DNA of 64,000 nt, from assembly GCF_018449475.1 (NCBI RefSeq), contig NZ_JAHCQH010000014.1, forward strand, positions 1 to 64,000, given 5' to 3'. Shown in pieces: positions 9,604 to 19,865 of the stretch. The notes under the pieces were generated by a model, which had not been told where the DNA came from, did no database searches, and saw only the letters and a list, made by a program, of their open reading frames with translations. The DNA comes from Ancylobacter radicis. GTDB taxonomy: Bacteria; Pseudomonadota; Alphaproteobacteria; Rhizobiales; Xanthobacteraceae. How positions within the stretch are numbered: position 1 is the stretch's first letter; every line of letters starts with the position of its first letter. The translations under genes were made by a program, and so were the position numbers.

Positions 9604-10548
9604 TCAGAGCAGATATTGTTCGGCAACGGTGCTGCCGAGACGGTTATTCTCGACGACGAAATCGTCGATGTACTCGTGTAGTCCGGTCTGGAAGACGTCG
9701 TCGATCCGGCTATTGCCCAGCCGGGTGAGGGTGGAGCGGGCAAGGCGCTGGGCCGAGCCCTGCCGGCCATAATAGGCGGCAATATCGTCGAGATAGCGCG
9801 TGATGTTCTGATAGCAACTGGTCAGCGAGCGTGGCATCTGCGCGTTGAGGATCAAGAGATCCGCCACCAGCCAGGGCTTCACGCTCTCGCGATAGACCCA
9901 GTGGAAGGAGGTCAGCGCCGACACCGAACGCAGGATCGAGGTCCACTGGAAATAGTCGAGCGGCCCGCCGACATGCTCGGAGTCCGGCAGCAGCACGTGA
10001 TATTTGACGTCGAGGATGCGGGCCGTGTTGTCGGCGCGCTCGACATACATGCCGACACGCGAGAACCAGAAGGCGTCGTTGCGCAGCATGGTGCGGTAGG
10101 CCGCGCCGTCGAAGCGCAGTGAGGTTTCCTTGACGAAGGACAGGAAGCGGGCGAGTTCCTCGCGCGTCATGCTCTTGGTCGAGTAACGCTTCAGCTCCAG
10201 CCAGGCCGAGTTGATCGTCTCCCACATCTCGATGGTGAGCGCGGTACGCACCGAACGCGCATTGGTGCGGGCGATCTCGAAGCAGTTGCGGATGGAGGAG
10301 GGGTTCTCCGGCGCGAAGGCGAGAAAGGAGATGACGTTCTGCTCGGTCGCGTCGTCGCCATGGACCTGCTTGAACAGCTCGGCGCAGCCGGCGGTGAGCA
10401 GCGCGGAGCGCCACTCATTGGTCGAGCCGCCATAGGCCGCCGGAAGCTGGGCCAGGCGCTGCGTCACGTCGAGGATGCGGGCGAGGCAATCCGCGCGCTC
10501 CATGTAGCGGGCGAGCCAGTAGAGATTGTCTGCAGTGCGAGAGAGCAT
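9604..10548 (-). CDS. Alpha-E domain protein (COG2307)
   Basis: A 314-residue, largely alpha-helical soluble protein of the alpha-E family. The start MLSRTADNLYWLARYMERAD at 10548 is the family N-terminus; the longer frame to 10593 adds unrelated residues. Later conserved blocks include FHWVYRE and SVKPWLVADLLILN. Biochemical role unknown; the family is always found with the circularly permuted ATP-grasp protein and often as its C-terminal fusion. Only 13 bases separate it from the upstream LysE-type gene. Confidence 0.9.
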   Translation of the reverse strand: MLSRTADNLYWLARYMERADCLARILDVTQRLAQLPAAYGGSTNEWRSALLTAGCAELFKQVHGDDATEQNVISFLAFAPENPSSIRNCFEIARTNARSVRTALTIEMWETINSAWLELKRYSTKSMTREELARFLSFVKETSLRFDGAAYRTMLRNDAFWFSRVGMYVERADNTARILDVKYHVLLPDSEHVGGPLDYFQWTSILRSVSALTSFHWVYRESVKPWLVADLLILNAQMPRSLTSCYQNITRYLDDIAAYYGRQGSAQRLARSTLTRLGNSRIDDVFQTGLHEYIDDFVVENNRLGSTVAEQYLL

Positions 10549-10561
10549 GGGAACCCGCGTT

Positions 10562-11185
10562 CTATTTCGCGTTACGCCAGGCGAGCGTCGCAACGCCCGC
10601 CCCGATCAGGAGAGTGCCGCCGATCCGATTGATGGCGGCGACGATGCGCGGCGTGCCGATGGCGCCGCGCAGCCGGCCCGCGATCAGCGCGTAGCCGAAG
10701 GCATTGGTGGCGGCGAGCACGAGGAAGGTGGTCTCGAAGATCGCCATCTGGGTGAGGAAGTCCCCGGCGGGATCGAGGAACTGCGGCAGGAAGGCAACGA
10801 AGAAGGTGATGCTCTTGGGGTTGAGCGCGGTGACGATCCAGGCGTGCAGCAGCATACCGGTAGGCGATCCCGCACTTGTTGCTTCGCTCACCAGCGGGGT
10901 GGAGCCGGCGCGCCAGAGCTTGATGCCGAGCCAGATGAGGTAGAGCGCGCCGACCCATTTCAGCACGGTGAACAGCGCCGCAGAGGTGGCAAGCAGCGCG
11001 CCGAGGCCGAGCATGGACAGCGTCATGGCGGTGAAGTCGCCGAGCGCGACGCCGGTGGCCACGGGAAGCGCCACCTTGCGGCCCTGACCAAGCGCATAGG
11101 ACACGACAAGCAGGATGGTCGGGCCGGGAATGACCAGAAGGACGGCGGAGGCGGCGACAAAGGCCAGCCAGGTTTCGATCGACAT
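10562..11185 (-). CDS. LysE/RhtB-family exporter
   Basis: A 207-residue inner-membrane protein of the LysE/RhtB amino-acid exporter family with about six hydrophobic segments. The N-terminus carries the family motif VIPGPTILLVVSYALGQG, followed by LYLIWLGIKLWR and ALNPKSITFFVAFLPQF. The start at 11185 (MSIETWLAF) matches the family better than 11203. It sits between the ATP-grasp and alpha-E genes of the Anbu cluster in the same direction, so it is probably expressed with them. Whether it exports a product of the cluster or is a neutral insertion is open. Confidence 0.9.
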   Translation of the reverse strand: MSIETWLAFVAASAVLLVIPGPTILLVVSYALGQGRKVALPVATGVALGDFTAMTLSMLGLGALLATSAALFTVLKWVGALYLIWLGIKLWRAGSTPLVSEATSAGSPTGMLLHAWIVTALNPKSITFFVAFLPQFLDPAGDFLTQMAIFETTFLVLAATNAFGYALIAGRLRGAIGTPRIVAAINRIGGTLLIGAGVATLAWRNAK

Positions 11186-11208
11186 CTGTCTCTGCGCTCC
11201 CACCCTGC

Positions 11209-11298
11209 ATCATCCCGGTCGCACCGAAGCGAAGAGCCGGGATCGTTCACCAATTCTGCAGACGATCCCGGATCGGCCTGCGGCTTTCCGGGATGACG
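11209..11298. repeat. REP-like palindromic repeat, copy 1
   Basis: Built of two palindromic halves: CATCCCGG...CCGGGATCG, then ACGATCCCGGATCGGCCTGC...CCGGGATGAC. The second half (11262-11297) matches the inverse of 43938-43973 with about two mismatches. It occupies the gap between the ATP-grasp and LysE-type genes. Confidence 0.8.
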
Positions 11299-11314
11299 AT
11301 CCGACCGCAGCCCC

Positions 11315-12736
11315 TCAACTCTCCTCCAGCACCCAGGTATCCTTGGTTCCACCGCCCTGGCTCGAATTCACCACCAGCGAGCCCTCTTGCAGCGCCACGC
11401 GGGTGAGGCCGCCCGGCACGATGCGGGTGCGGTCCGAGCCGGTGAGCACGAAGGGTCGCAGATCGACATGGCGCGGGGCGATGCCTTCCTCCACGAAGGT
11501 CGGGCAGGTGGACAGCGCCAGCGTCGGCTGGGCGATGAAATTGGTCGGGTCCTGCTTCAGCTTGGCGCGGAACAGCTCGATCTGCGCCTTGTCCGCGCGC
11601 GGGCCGATGAGCATCCCATACCCGCCGGAGCCGTGGACTTCCTTCACCACCAGCTCGTTCAGATGGTCGAGCACATAGCTGAGATGATCGGCCTCGCGGC
11701 AGCGCCAGGTTGGCACGTTCTTCAGCAGCGGCTCCTCGCCGAGATAGAAGCGGATGATCTCCGGCATGTAGCTGTAGACCGCCTTGTCGTCGGCGACGCC
11801 GGTGCCAACCGCGTTGGTCAGCGTGACATTGCCGGCGTTGTAGGCGCTCATCAGGCCGGGCACGCCGAGCGAGCTGTCCGGCCGGAAGGCGAGGGGATCG
11901 AGAAAATCGTCGTCAAGGCGACGATAGATCACGTCCACCCGGCGCGGGCCCTCGGTGGTGCGCATATAGACCACGTCGTTGCGCACGAAGAGATCGCGCC
12001 CTTCCACCAGTTCCACGCCCAGCTTGTCGGCGAGGAAGGAGTGCTCGTAATAGGCCGAATTGAAGATGCCGGGCGTCAGCACCACGACCACGGGATCGCT
12101 GGTTGCCGTGGTCGGGGCGAGCGATTTGAGCGTGGCGAGCAGTTCGTCCGTGTAGTTCTCGACCGGGGCGACGCGGTTCTCCGCGAACAGCTCCGGGAAC
12201 AGCCGCATCATGATCTCGCGGTTCTCCAGCATATAGGAGACGCCCGAGGGGGTGCGCGCATTGTCTTCCAGCACGTAGAAGGTCTCGGAGTCCACGCGCA
12301 CCACGTCGATGCCGGCAATGTGGACATAGAGGTCGTGCGGGACCTTCTGACCGTTCATTTCCGGGCGGAAGACGGGGTTCTGATAGACGAGATCCTCCGG
12401 CACGATGCCGGCCCGCAGGATGTCCCGCTTGGAATAGACATCCTTGATGTAGAGGTTCAGCGCCTTGGTGCGCTGTTCCAGCCCCTTGGAGAGCCGGCCC
12501 CATTCACCATTGGTGAGGATGCGCGGGATGATGTCGAACGGGATCAGCCTTTCCTGCGCATCGCTGTCGCCATAGACGGCGAACGTGATGCCGATGCGCC
12601 GGAAGATGAACTCGGCCTCCTTGCGTCGGTAATCGAGCACGTCAGGCGGAACATCCTTCAGCCAGCGTGCGAGGGTGGTGTAGGCGGCACGGATCGAGCC
12701 GTCCGCATTTGTCATCTCGTCGAAAGCGACGCTCAT
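11315..12736 (-). CDS. Circularly permuted type 2 ATP-grasp protein (COG2308)
   Basis: 473 residues, a circularly permuted ATP-grasp fold proposed to activate a carboxylate for amide-bond formation. Visible family blocks are FDIIPRILTNGEWGRLSKGLEQR near the N-terminus, YVLEDNARTPSGVSYMLENRE in the middle, VHGSGGYGMLIGP, and a C-terminal GSLVVNSSQGGGTKDTWVL. The start at 12736 (MSVAFDEMTN) is better than 12757. First gene of the Anbu cluster; a REP-like element separates it from the next gene. Substrate unknown; peptide or amino-acid ligation is inferred from the fold. Confidence 0.9.
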   Translation of the reverse strand: MSVAFDEMTNADGSIRAAYTTLARWLKDVPPDVLDYRRKEAEFIFRRIGITFAVYGDSDAQERLIPFDIIPRILTNGEWGRLSKGLEQRTKALNLYIKDVYSKRDILRAGIVPEDLVYQNPVFRPEMNGQKVPHDLYVHIAGIDVVRVDSETFYVLEDNARTPSGVSYMLENREIMMRLFPELFAENRVAPVENYTDELLATLKSLAPTTATSDPVVVVLTPGIFNSAYYEHSFLADKLGVELVEGRDLFVRNDVVYMRTTEGPRRVDVIYRRLDDDFLDPLAFRPDSSLGVPGLMSAYNAGNVTLTNAVGTGVADDKAVYSYMPEIIRFYLGEEPLLKNVPTWRCREADHLSYVLDHLNELVVKEVHGSGGYGMLIGPRADKAQIELFRAKLKQDPTNFIAQPTLALSTCPTFVEEGIAPRHVDLRPFVLTGSDRTRIVPGGLTRVALQEGSLVVNSSQGGGTKDTWVLEES

Positions 12737-12938
12737 AGGTGCAAATTCACTCCCCAACTTCTGGAAGTTAGCTACAAACGTCGTGCCAGCGAAAGAGGCG
12801 GAACAAACCGGACGGCGAATATCGCCGTAGAATGTGCTGAATGCCTAAATTGCGGGCGGTGCGCCGCCTTTCGGGGCGGGTGCTGCGTTCATTTGCGGCG
12901 TTTCTAGGCGCCTTTGCGGAAAGCGGGAGTAGAATCGA

Positions 12939-13700
12939 ATGGTCGGGCAAGCTGAAGCGGTGACGGCGGGGCTGCTGGTGATCGGCGACGAGATCCTCTC
13001 GGGGCGCACCAAGGACCGCAACATCGGCTATATCGCCGAGTATCTCACCGCTGTCGGTATCGACCTCGCCGAGGTGCGTGTCGTTCCCGATATCGAGGAC
13101 GAGATCGTCGCCGCGCTCAACGCCCTGCGGACCCGCTACACCTATGTCTTCACCACCGGCGGCATCGGGCCGACGCATGACGACATCACCGCCGACGCTG
13201 TGGCCAAGGCCTTCGATGTCTCGATCGATGTCGATCCGCGAGCGCGGGCGATGCTGCTGGAGCGCATAGCCGAGGCCGATCTCAACGAGGCGCGGCTGCG
13301 CATGGCGCGCATTCCCGCCGGCGCCGAACTGGTGGCGAACCCGGTCTCCAAGGCGCCGGGCTTCTGGATCGGCAATGTCATCGTCATGGCCGGCGTGCCG
13401 ACCATCATGCAAGCCATGCTCGACGAGGTGGCGCCCAAGCTCAGGACCGGCGTGCGCATGCTCTCCGAGACGGTGACCGCCAATGCCAAGGAAGGCGATA
13501 TTGGCGGGCCGCTCAAGGCCGTGGCCGAGATCCATACGGATGTGAGCATCGGCAGCTATCCCTTCATGGGCGAGGATGGTCGGCCCAACACCAACCTCGT
13601 GCTGCGCTCGCGCGACCCGGCACGCCTTGCCGCCGCCGTCGCCGCCGTGCGGATGATGGTCGCCGAAGTCCACGCGGCGCGCGGCACTGTGGGAGCCTAA
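12939..13700 (+). CDS. CinA-like molybdopterin-binding-domain protein
   Basis: A 253-residue protein of the competence/damage-inducible CinA N-terminal (MoCF-binding) family. [17 protein letters not shown] at about residues 13-29 and [20 protein letters not shown] near residues 71-90 are the canonical motifs. The C-terminal nicotinamide-nucleotide amidase domain of full CinA is absent, as in many alphaproteobacterial homologues. The catalytic role of the isolated domain is not settled. The gene is divergent from the ATP-grasp gene. Confidence 0.88.
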   Translation: MVGQAEAVTAGLLVIGDEILSGRTKDRNIGYIAEYLTAVGIDLAEVRVVPDIEDEIVAALNALRTRYTYVFTTGGIGPTHDDITADAVAKAFDVSIDVDPRARAMLLERIAEADLNEARLRMARIPAGAELVANPVSKAPGFWIGNVIVMAGVPTIMQAMLDEVAPKLRTGVRMLSETVTANAKEGDIGGPLKAVAEIHTDVSIGSYPFMGEDGRPNTNLVLRSRDPARLAAAVAAVRMMVAEVHAARGTVGA

Positions 13701-13791
13701 GCCGGGGAATTCTGCCCGGTGCTACTGGAGAAGCCGCGACGCTCCAGCTAATGCTCTGCCAATTGCACACGCAGCCGGGATCAATGCCTCG

Positions 13792-14298
13792 ATGTCCGAC
13801 GACCGCCAGAACAAGGCCTTTCCCGTTTCCTGGGACCAGTTCCATCGCGATGCGCGCGCGCTCGCCTGGCGTCTGGCCGGGGCGGGGCCGTTCGTCGGCA
13901 TCGTCTGCATCACGCGCGGCGGGCTGGTGCCGGCTGCCATCGTGGCGCGCGAACTGGGGATCCGGCTGATCGAGACGGTCTGCATCGCCAGCTACCACGA
14001 CTACAAGAACCAGGGCGAAACCGAGGTCATCAAGCCCATCGCCGACATCGTCACCGCCGCGGCAGGGCCGGGCGGGCAGGGGCTCCTCGTCATCGACGAT
14101 CTGGTTGATACCGGCTCCACCGCCAAGGTGGTGCGCGAGATGCTGCCCAGGGCGCATTTTGCCACCGTCTATGCAAAGCCGGCGGGACGGCCGATCATCG
14201 ACACCTTCATCACGGAAGTGAGCCAGGACACCTGGATTTATTTTCCGTGGGATATGGGTCTCAGCTTCCAGCCGCCGATCCGCGACGGCGTTGCCTGA
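13792..14298 (+). CDS. gpt: Xanthine(-guanine) phosphoribosyltransferase
   Basis: A 168-residue type I phosphoribosyltransferase salvaging xanthine or guanine with PRPP. The PRPP-binding motif is [14 protein letters not shown] at about residues 100-113. [18 protein letters not shown] upstream and the C-terminal YFPWDMG segment match bacterial Gpt. The start ATG lacks an obvious strong ribosome site. A hypothetical gene follows after 18 bases, likely in the same transcript. Confidence 0.92.
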   Translation: MSDDRQNKAFPVSWDQFHRDARALAWRLAGAGPFVGIVCITRGGLVPAAIVARELGIRLIETVCIASYHDYKNQGETEVIKPIADIVTAAAGPGGQGLLVIDDLVDTGSTAKVVREMLPRAHFATVYAKPAGRPIIDTFITEVSQDTWIYFPWDMGLSFQPPIRDGVA

Positions 14299-14316
14299 GA
14301 CCGCAAGGAGACGCGC

Positions 14317-14706
14317 ATGGCCGGGCCAGACGAGATCAACCAGGGCGACGAGAGCGACGAGGCCTATGACGCGGCGTTCGAGACGCATCGCGCCGCGCTC
14401 TATGAGCAGCTTCTGACCTATGCCGACGAGCACGATCTGAGCGACGGCTTCATCGCCGACCTCGTCTCCGATCTTGGGCTGTCGCTGCGCATGGTGGCCT
14501 ACGCCGCCGAGACCGAGAAGCCCTCGGTCGGCGGGCTGCGGCTCGACCTTGATCGCTATGCCCGTGAACTGGGCGAGGCCGTGCGCGACGCCAAGAAGTA
14601 CGCCGCCGATTTCATCGCCGAAGCCAAGGCCACCCGCGAGCGGGAAGAGGCGGACGGCGACGAGGAGGGCGACAGTGCCGAGGGCGAAGGCGAGAGCCGG
14701 CAGTGA
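14317..14706 (+). CDS. Conserved hypothetical acidic protein
   Basis: 129 residues, not assigned to a named family. Strongly acidic N- and C-termini flank a helical core (THRAALYEQLLTYADEHDL, then SDGFIADLVSDLGLSLRMV). The tail is an E/D/G-rich disordered stretch. No signal peptide or membrane segment. AAGGAG precedes the ATG. It is immediately downstream of gpt and upstream of doxX, probably one operon. Function unknown. Confidence 0.75.
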   Translation: MAGPDEINQGDESDEAYDAAFETHRAALYEQLLTYADEHDLSDGFIADLVSDLGLSLRMVAYAAETEKPSVGGLRLDLDRYARELGEAVRDAKKYAADFIAEAKATREREEADGDEEGDSAEGEGESRQ

Positions 14707-14787
14707 CGGCATCGCGGTAAGGATCGCCAGAGTGCCGCGCTTGGGCTATGCCGATCAGCGCGGCACTCCCCTTAAGGAAAGCTACCG

Positions 14788-15198
14788 ATGACTCCGGCGA
14801 TCATTTCCACCATCCTGCGGGCTTCCGTCACCGCTTTCATCGCTCGTCTCCTGCTGGTGTTCATGTTTCTCGGCAGCGCCGTCTCCAAGCTTGCCGATTT
14901 CACCGGCGCCCAGGCCGAGATGGCCCATTTCGGCCTGAATCCGCCCTGGCTGTTTGCGGCGCTCACCATCATCACCCAGCTCGGCGGCGGCCTGCTCATC
15001 CTTGCCAACCGTGCGACCTGGCTTGGCGCCGGGGCGCTGGCCGTCTTCACCGCCCTCACCATTCCGATCGCGCATCATTTCTGGACCATGGAAGGTCCGA
15101 TGGCGCAGATCGAATTCTATTTCGTCATGGAGCATCTGTCGGTCCTCGGCGGCATGCTGCTCGTCGCCATTCTGGCGGAGCGCACACGCGCCACCTGA
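14788..15198 (+). CDS. DoxX-family membrane protein
   Basis: A 136-residue protein with four predicted membrane helices, family DoxX/SURF4-like. The diagnostic beginning is [20 protein letters not shown], followed by [17 protein letters not shown] and AHHFWTMEG. Members are associated with quinone or thiol redox functions in membranes but the activity is mostly undefined. It lies 25 bases upstream of fhs. Confidence 0.88.
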   Translation: MTPAIISTILRASVTAFIARLLLVFMFLGSAVSKLADFTGAQAEMAHFGLNPPWLFAALTIITQLGGGLLILANRATWLGAGALAVFTALTIPIAHHFWTMEGPMAQIEFYFVMEHLSVLGGMLLVAILAERTRAT

Positions 15199-15223
15199 CC
15201 GCCTCTTCTCAACGGGAACCACG

Positions 15224-16918
15224 ATGAACACCGCCGTGCGCACGATCGACCCCAACAGCGATGCCGCCATTGCCGCCGGCATCGAGCCGCGCCCGATCGA
15301 GGAGATCAGCGGCCGGCTCGGCGTGCCACTCGAGGCGCTCTACCGCTACGGGCCGTACAAGGCGAAGATCGACCTCGGCTTTGCCGGGCAGGCCGCGGCG
15401 AAGGCGGATGGCCGGCTGATCCTGGTGACGGCGATCAACCCGACCCCGGCTGGCGAGGGCAAGACCACCACCACGATCGGCCTCGGCGATGCCCTTTCCC
15501 GCATCGGCAAGAGCGTCGCCATTGCGCTGCGCGAGCCGAGTCTGGGCCCTGTGTTCGGTTCCAAGGGAGGCGCGACCGGCGGCGGTCACGCCCAGATCGT
15601 GCCGATGCAGGACATCAACCTGCATTTCACCGGTGACTTCCACGCCATCACCGCCGCGCATAACCTGCTGGCGGCGGCGATCGACAATCACATCTATTGG
15701 GGCAATGCCCTCGACATCGACGCCCGCCGCATCAACTGGCGGCGCGTGGTCGATCTCAACGACCGGGCGCTGCGCAGCGTCATCGTCGGTCTTGGCGGGC
15801 CGGGCAATGGCTTTCCCCGCGAGGATGGCTTCGATATCACCGTCGCCTCCGAGGTGATGGCGATCTTCTGCCTCGCCCGCTCGCTAGAGGATCTTGAGGA
15901 GCGGCTTGGGCGCATGGTGGTGGCGCAGAACCGCGCCCGCCAGCCGATCACGGCCGCCCACCTCAAGGTGACCGGTGCGATGACCGCGCTGCTGCGCGAC
16001 GCCTTCCAGCCCAATCTCGTGCAGACGCTGGAGGGCACGCCCGCCCTCGTTCATGGCGGGCCCTTCGCCAACATCGCCCATGGCTGCAATTCGGTGATAG
16101 CCACCCGTGCCGCGCTGGGCCTTGCCGATTATGTGGTGACGGAGGCCGGCTTCGGTGCCGACCTCGGTGCCGAGAAGTTCCTCGACATCAAGTGCCGCCA
16201 GGCCGGGCTTACCCCGCGCGCGGTGGTGATCGTCGCGACCGTGCGTGCGTTGAAGATGCATGGCGGCGTCGCCCAGAAGGATCTCGGGCCGGAGAATGTG
16301 GAAGCCGTCGCGCGCGGCACCGGCAATCTCGTGCGCCATATCGAGAACATGAAGGCGTTCGGCTTGCCGGCAGTGGTTGCCATCAACCGCTTCACCAGCG
16401 ACACGTCCGCTGAGATCGCCGCCATTGAGGCCGCCTGCGCGGCGGTCGGCGCGAGCGTGCATCTGTGCGCGCACTGGGCCGAGGGGTCGGCCGGCGCCGT
16501 CGCGCTGGCCGAGGAGGTTGTTCGCCTCGCGGACGGCACCTCTCATTTCCAGACGCTCTATGACAACGATCTTTCGCTTGCCGGAAAGATCGAGACCATC
16601 GCCACGCGCATCTACCGCGCCGGCTCGGTCGCCATCGAACCGGGCGCGTTGAAAAAGCTCGGCGAGTTCGAGGCCATGGGCTATGGCGGCCTGCCGGTGT
16701 GCATGGCCAAGACGCCGTACAGCTTCTCCGCCGATCCCAGCCGGCGCGGCACGCCGGAGGGCTTCGTCCTGCCGATCCGCGAGGTCCGCCTTTCCGCCGG
16801 CGCCGGCTTCGTGGTGGCGCTGGCCGGCGAGGTAATGACCATGCCCGGCTTGCCCTCACATCCGGCGGCGGAAAACATCTTCGTCGACGACACGGGCTTC
16901 ATCGGCGGGGTGTTTTAG
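15224..16918 (+). CDS. fhs: Formate-tetrahydrofolate ligase
   Basis: 564 residues; makes 10-formyl-THF from formate, THF and ATP in one-carbon metabolism. The P-loop region reads [18 protein letters not shown] near residue 72, and [18 protein letters not shown] is the family-specific block. Later parts ([32 protein letters not shown]) are equally typical. The start at 15224 follows GGGAACC and gives the normal length; the open frame extends upstream to 14954 over doxX without coding sense. Confidence 0.97.
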   Translation: MNTAVRTIDPNSDAAIAAGIEPRPIEEISGRLGVPLEALYRYGPYKAKIDLGFAGQAAAKADGRLILVTAINPTPAGEGKTTTTIGLGDALSRIGKSVAIALREPSLGPVFGSKGGATGGGHAQIVPMQDINLHFTGDFHAITAAHNLLAAAIDNHIYWGNALDIDARRINWRRVVDLNDRALRSVIVGLGGPGNGFPREDGFDITVASEVMAIFCLARSLEDLEERLGRMVVAQNRARQPITAAHLKVTGAMTALLRDAFQPNLVQTLEGTPALVHGGPFANIAHGCNSVIATRAALGLADYVVTEAGFGADLGAEKFLDIKCRQAGLTPRAVVIVATVRALKMHGGVAQKDLGPENVEAVARGTGNLVRHIENMKAFGLPAVVAINRFTSDTSAEIAAIEAACAAVGASVHLCAHWAEGSAGAVALAEEVVRLADGTSHFQTLYDNDLSLAGKIETIATRIYRAGSVAIEPGALKKLGEFEAMGYGGLPVCMAKTPYSFSADPSRRGTPEGFVLPIREVRLSAGAGFVVALAGEVMTMPGLPSHPAAENIFVDDTGFIGGVF

Positions 16919-16990
16919 GCTTGCAGGGGCACGTGCCCTTGCGGCGCACGGCACGGCATGGAACACACGGCCCCGCCAGCGTGGGCCGGA

Positions 16991-17075
16991 GCGGGCGTGG
17001 CGAAACTGGTAGACGCGACGGACTTAAAATCCGTTTCTTCACAGAGTGCCGGTTCGAGCCCGGCCGCCCGCACCA
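16991..17075 (+). tRNA. tRNA-Leu (anticodon UAA)
   Basis: Acceptor GCGGGCG pairs with CGCCCGC. The anticodon arm ACGGA-CTTAAAA-TCCGT gives UAA. A variable arm of class II size is present, the T arm contains GGTTCGAGCC, and CCA is encoded. It lies upstream of the polysaccharide region. Confidence 0.97.
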
Positions 17076-17210
17076 GCCACCTGCGGCTGATTGGATCAAG
17101 CTTCCCGCTTGTGTTGCGCTGTGCCGGGGTAGGTGTCGGCTTTCGGCTGGGTGGGCGATGCGGTATCTTTGTCATCGCAGGCCGGGCCGCCATGAGACGA
17201 ATCGGGATCG

Positions 17211-18575
17211 ATGAGTTCAATCGACACAAGCATCTATGGTCGCGGGGTCGGTCGGCCGGTACCTGCCCGCCCACAGGGCGCGGCTCGGCGCAGATGGCCC
17301 CTGCCCTGGTGGACATCACCTTGGGGGATGCTGCTTTTCATCGTCCTGCCGATCTATCTGGCGGCCTGCTATTACAACGCGACCGTCTCTTACAATGTCG
17401 GGCAGCCGATCGACTTCGTCGATCGAGAGGCCGTTCTCATCGGTCTTTTCAGCATTGTTGTCTTCGCGCTGGGCTGCGGATTCGGAAGCTATGTCGGCTT
17501 CGCGTCCGGGCGAAGTGGCCCATTGGTGGATGGATTCACTGATACCCTGAGCGTGCGATATTTTCGGATGTTGCGCGTCTGTGGCTATCTTTCGATTTTG
17601 GCCTATGCGCTGTTCCTCGGCTCGCTGCTGACCCGCATGGACCTCATCGCGGCGATGCTTGCCGGCACCCGTGGCGCTTCGGCTCAATTGCATGAGGCTC
17701 TGGGGCGCATTCCGGGAATTACGTCTTTTATTCAGATTGGTTACGTTTTCTTCGCGCTGCTGGCGGGGCGGTCATTCTTCACCCGAAAACCGATTCCGTT
17801 CGACATTCTGGTGTTCGCCCTTGCAATTTTCCTTCTGACACTGGCGCGGTCGATTTTTGCCTCCGAGCGCCTCGCGCTGCTTGAGGTTCTCGCGGCCATT
17901 GCCGTTCTGCCGCTGAGTTTCTATTGGCGCCCCTCGCTGCTGCGTCTGCTCATTCCATTCATCGGTGTAGTTTTCGTTTTCGTATTTTTCTCTATCGCCG
18001 AATATTTTCGGAGTTGGCAGTACTATCAGAATTTTTATAATTCGTTTTACGACTTCATGATTGAGCGTTTTATCGGGTATTTTTCGACATCAGTAAATAA
18101 TGGTGCTGGTGTCCATGCTCTAAATATAGAATTAACCTGGAGCCAGGCGTTTGCTTGGCTTTATAAATTTCCCATTATTGGAAATAAAATTTTTGGTGAT
18201 GTTGCCGACAATTGGGGCTTGTATTTAACGCTTTACGGAACGTTGGAGTTCAATAATCCCGGCGGCATGTTCGTGGCGGTGAACGAGTTTGGGTTTTTCT
18301 TCGGTACGCTGCTCAATTTTGCCTTTGGCATGTTCGTTGGAGGCGCCTATGCGTCGTTCGCGAAGCGCAACCCCTATGGGGTCGTTCTCTATCCCTGCCT
18401 TCTGCTGGGGGTGAGCGATTTTGTCCGTATCTTCTATTTTGGCGGTGCGCGGCTTTTTCCGATTTTCATGTTCGCCGTGTTGATTGCCTATTATCTGAAT
18501 CGGCCCGGGAGGCCCGCCATACATGCTTCCCCACAACGTTTCGGTGGAGGCCTCGCGGTCCAGCGCGACGCCTGA
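17211..18575 (+). CDS. Wzy-like oligosaccharide repeat-unit polymerase
   Basis: 454 residues with about ten to twelve hydrophobic segments and a large loop between helices in the second half (SIAEYFRSWQYYQNFYNSFY onward), as in O-antigen/exopolysaccharide polymerases. Sequence identity in this family is low, so the call rests on topology and context. The middle of the gene, about 17950-18260, is much AT-richer than the surroundings, with codons such as TTT, TTA and ATA. It is the first gene of the polysaccharide region after tRNA-Leu. Confidence 0.72.
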   Translation: MSSIDTSIYGRGVGRPVPARPQGAARRRWPLPWWTSPWGMLLFIVLPIYLAACYYNATVSYNVGQPIDFVDREAVLIGLFSIVVFALGCGFGSYVGFASGRSGPLVDGFTDTLSVRYFRMLRVCGYLSILAYALFLGSLLTRMDLIAAMLAGTRGASAQLHEALGRIPGITSFIQIGYVFFALLAGRSFFTRKPIPFDILVFALAIFLLTLARSIFASERLALLEVLAAIAVLPLSFYWRPSLLRLLIPFIGVVFVFVFFSIAEYFRSWQYYQNFYNSFYDFMIERFIGYFSTSVNNGAGVHALNIELTWSQAFAWLYKFPIIGNKIFGDVADNWGLYLTLYGTLEFNNPGGMFVAVNEFGFFFGTLLNFAFGMFVGGAYASFAKRNPYGVVLYPCLLLGVSDFVRIFYFGGARLFPIFMFAVLIAYYLNRPGRPAIHASPQRFGGGLAVQRDA

Positions 18576-18728
18576 TTTTTGACTTTCATGACAGGCGCGA
18601 CGGGGCCATTGGTCGAGCCACGCAGCCTGTCTGGCACTTGCCTGGTCCCCATCCTGCATGTCTCCGCATAAAAGTGTGGGACCGCCGGTCCCGAGACGCG
18701 CTCTTCTCCTGCGCCTACAGGATTGTTC

Positions 18729-19865
18729 ATGCCCAAGCTAACCATCGTATCGACCCACGTTTATTCGGGGCTCGGCAGGAAGGCGAGCATACACTTCCTG
18801 GCCGATGCCTATGCCCGGCGCGGCTACGCGGTCAGCTTTGTCTCAGTCGGTCGTGGGCCACTCCATCGCGTGCGCAACAAGGCGTACCGGACCATTCGCG
18901 CGACCGTTGGCGTCAATCAGTGGCGATCCTATGGGGGGGTGTCGGCCATCCTGACGGAACAGGCGCTGGAGATCATCAACCTGCGCAAGAAGCCGCTGAA
19001 CGAGCTCTGGGGCCGGATTATCCAGATGAGCGGCTGCCGCATTGCCGCGCCGGCCCGGCAGGCTGTCATTGATGCGGATATCCTGATTATCGACAGCGGG
19101 GTCTCGCTGCTCTTTGCCGACGCGGTGCGGGCGCTCAATCCACACGCGCCCTTGGTGTTCAATGCCGCGGACATCATGGCCTGCATCGGGGCCCACCCTC
19201 TGCTGACGCAGCTCGAGCAACGCCTGGCGCTGAATGCCGATGTGACGCGCATACCAAGTCCGCTGATGCAGTCTCTGTTGCCGGCTGGAGCGCGCTGCCT
19301 CGTCGCCCCGCACGGGCTGGACAAAAGCGTCTTCGACGCGTGCCGTCAGTCGCCCTACAAGGACGGGACGATCAATATCGTTTCGGTCGGCAACACGCTT
19401 CACGATGCGGCGTCCTTCGACCTGTTCGCCGGCGCGCTTGAAGGCAACGTAATCCTGCATTGTTTCGGCGGATCGGTGTCAGCCGTCACCAGCCCGAACG
19501 TGATTTATTATGGCGAACGGCCTTTCGCCGAGATCATTCCCTATCTGAAATTCGCTGACGCCGGCCTCGCTGCTTACCGCGTGAGCGCGTCGACGGCCTA
19601 CATGGCCGATTCAAGCCTGAAGATGATCCAGTACCGTTATTGCGGGTTGCCAGCCTTTGTTCCCAACACCATCCGCTGGAGTTATGAGGGCGTCATCACC
19701 TACACACCCGGCGACCGTGAGAGTATCGGCCGGGCGCTCATGCTGCTCCTTCACGAGAAGCGTGGCCGCAAGATCGAAGGCGCGCCGGTGCTCTCTTGGG
19801 ACGATGTGGCTGGCATGATTCTGGCAGAACTCGATCGCTCGGCGGGACGCCGGCTCAGCGCCTGA
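18729..19865 (+). CDS. Glycosyltransferase, GumK-like
   Basis: 378 residues. The N-terminal Rossmann half begins KLTIVSTHVYSGLGRKASIH and continues FLADAYARRGYAVSFVSVG, resembling GumK-type glucuronosyltransferases, which add glucuronate to lipid-linked intermediates. The C-terminal half has VSVGNTLHDAASFDLFAG and KMIQYRYCGLPAFVPN, the nucleotide-sugar side of a GT-B fold. Cytoplasmic or peripheral to the inner membrane. The ATG at 18729 is chosen over the upstream TTG at 18723; AGGA lies upstream. Donor and acceptor are inferred only. Confidence 0.75.
   Translation: MPKLTIVSTHVYSGLGRKASIHFLADAYARRGYAVSFVSVGRGPLHRVRNKAYRTIRATVGVNQWRSYGGVSAILTEQALEIINLRKKPLNELWGRIIQMSGCRIAAPARQAVIDADILIIDSGVSLLFADAVRALNPHAPLVFNAADIMACIGAHPLLTQLEQRLALNADVTRIPSPLMQSLLPAGARCLVAPHGLDKSVFDACRQSPYKDGTINIVSVGNTLHDAASFDLFAGALEGNVILHCFGGSVSAVTSPNVIYYGERPFAEIIPYLKFADAGLAAYRVSASTAYMADSSLKMIQYRYCGLPAFVPNTIRWSYEGVITYTPGDRESIGRALMLLLHEKRGRKIEGAPVLSWDDVAGMILAELDRSAGRRLSA

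Noticed and set aside
13715-13790. Stem-loop between the CinA-like gene and gpt considered as a tRNA or riboswitch
   Set aside because: Only a CTGGAG/CTCCAG stem forms. No cloverleaf arms, no purine-riboswitch junction pattern.
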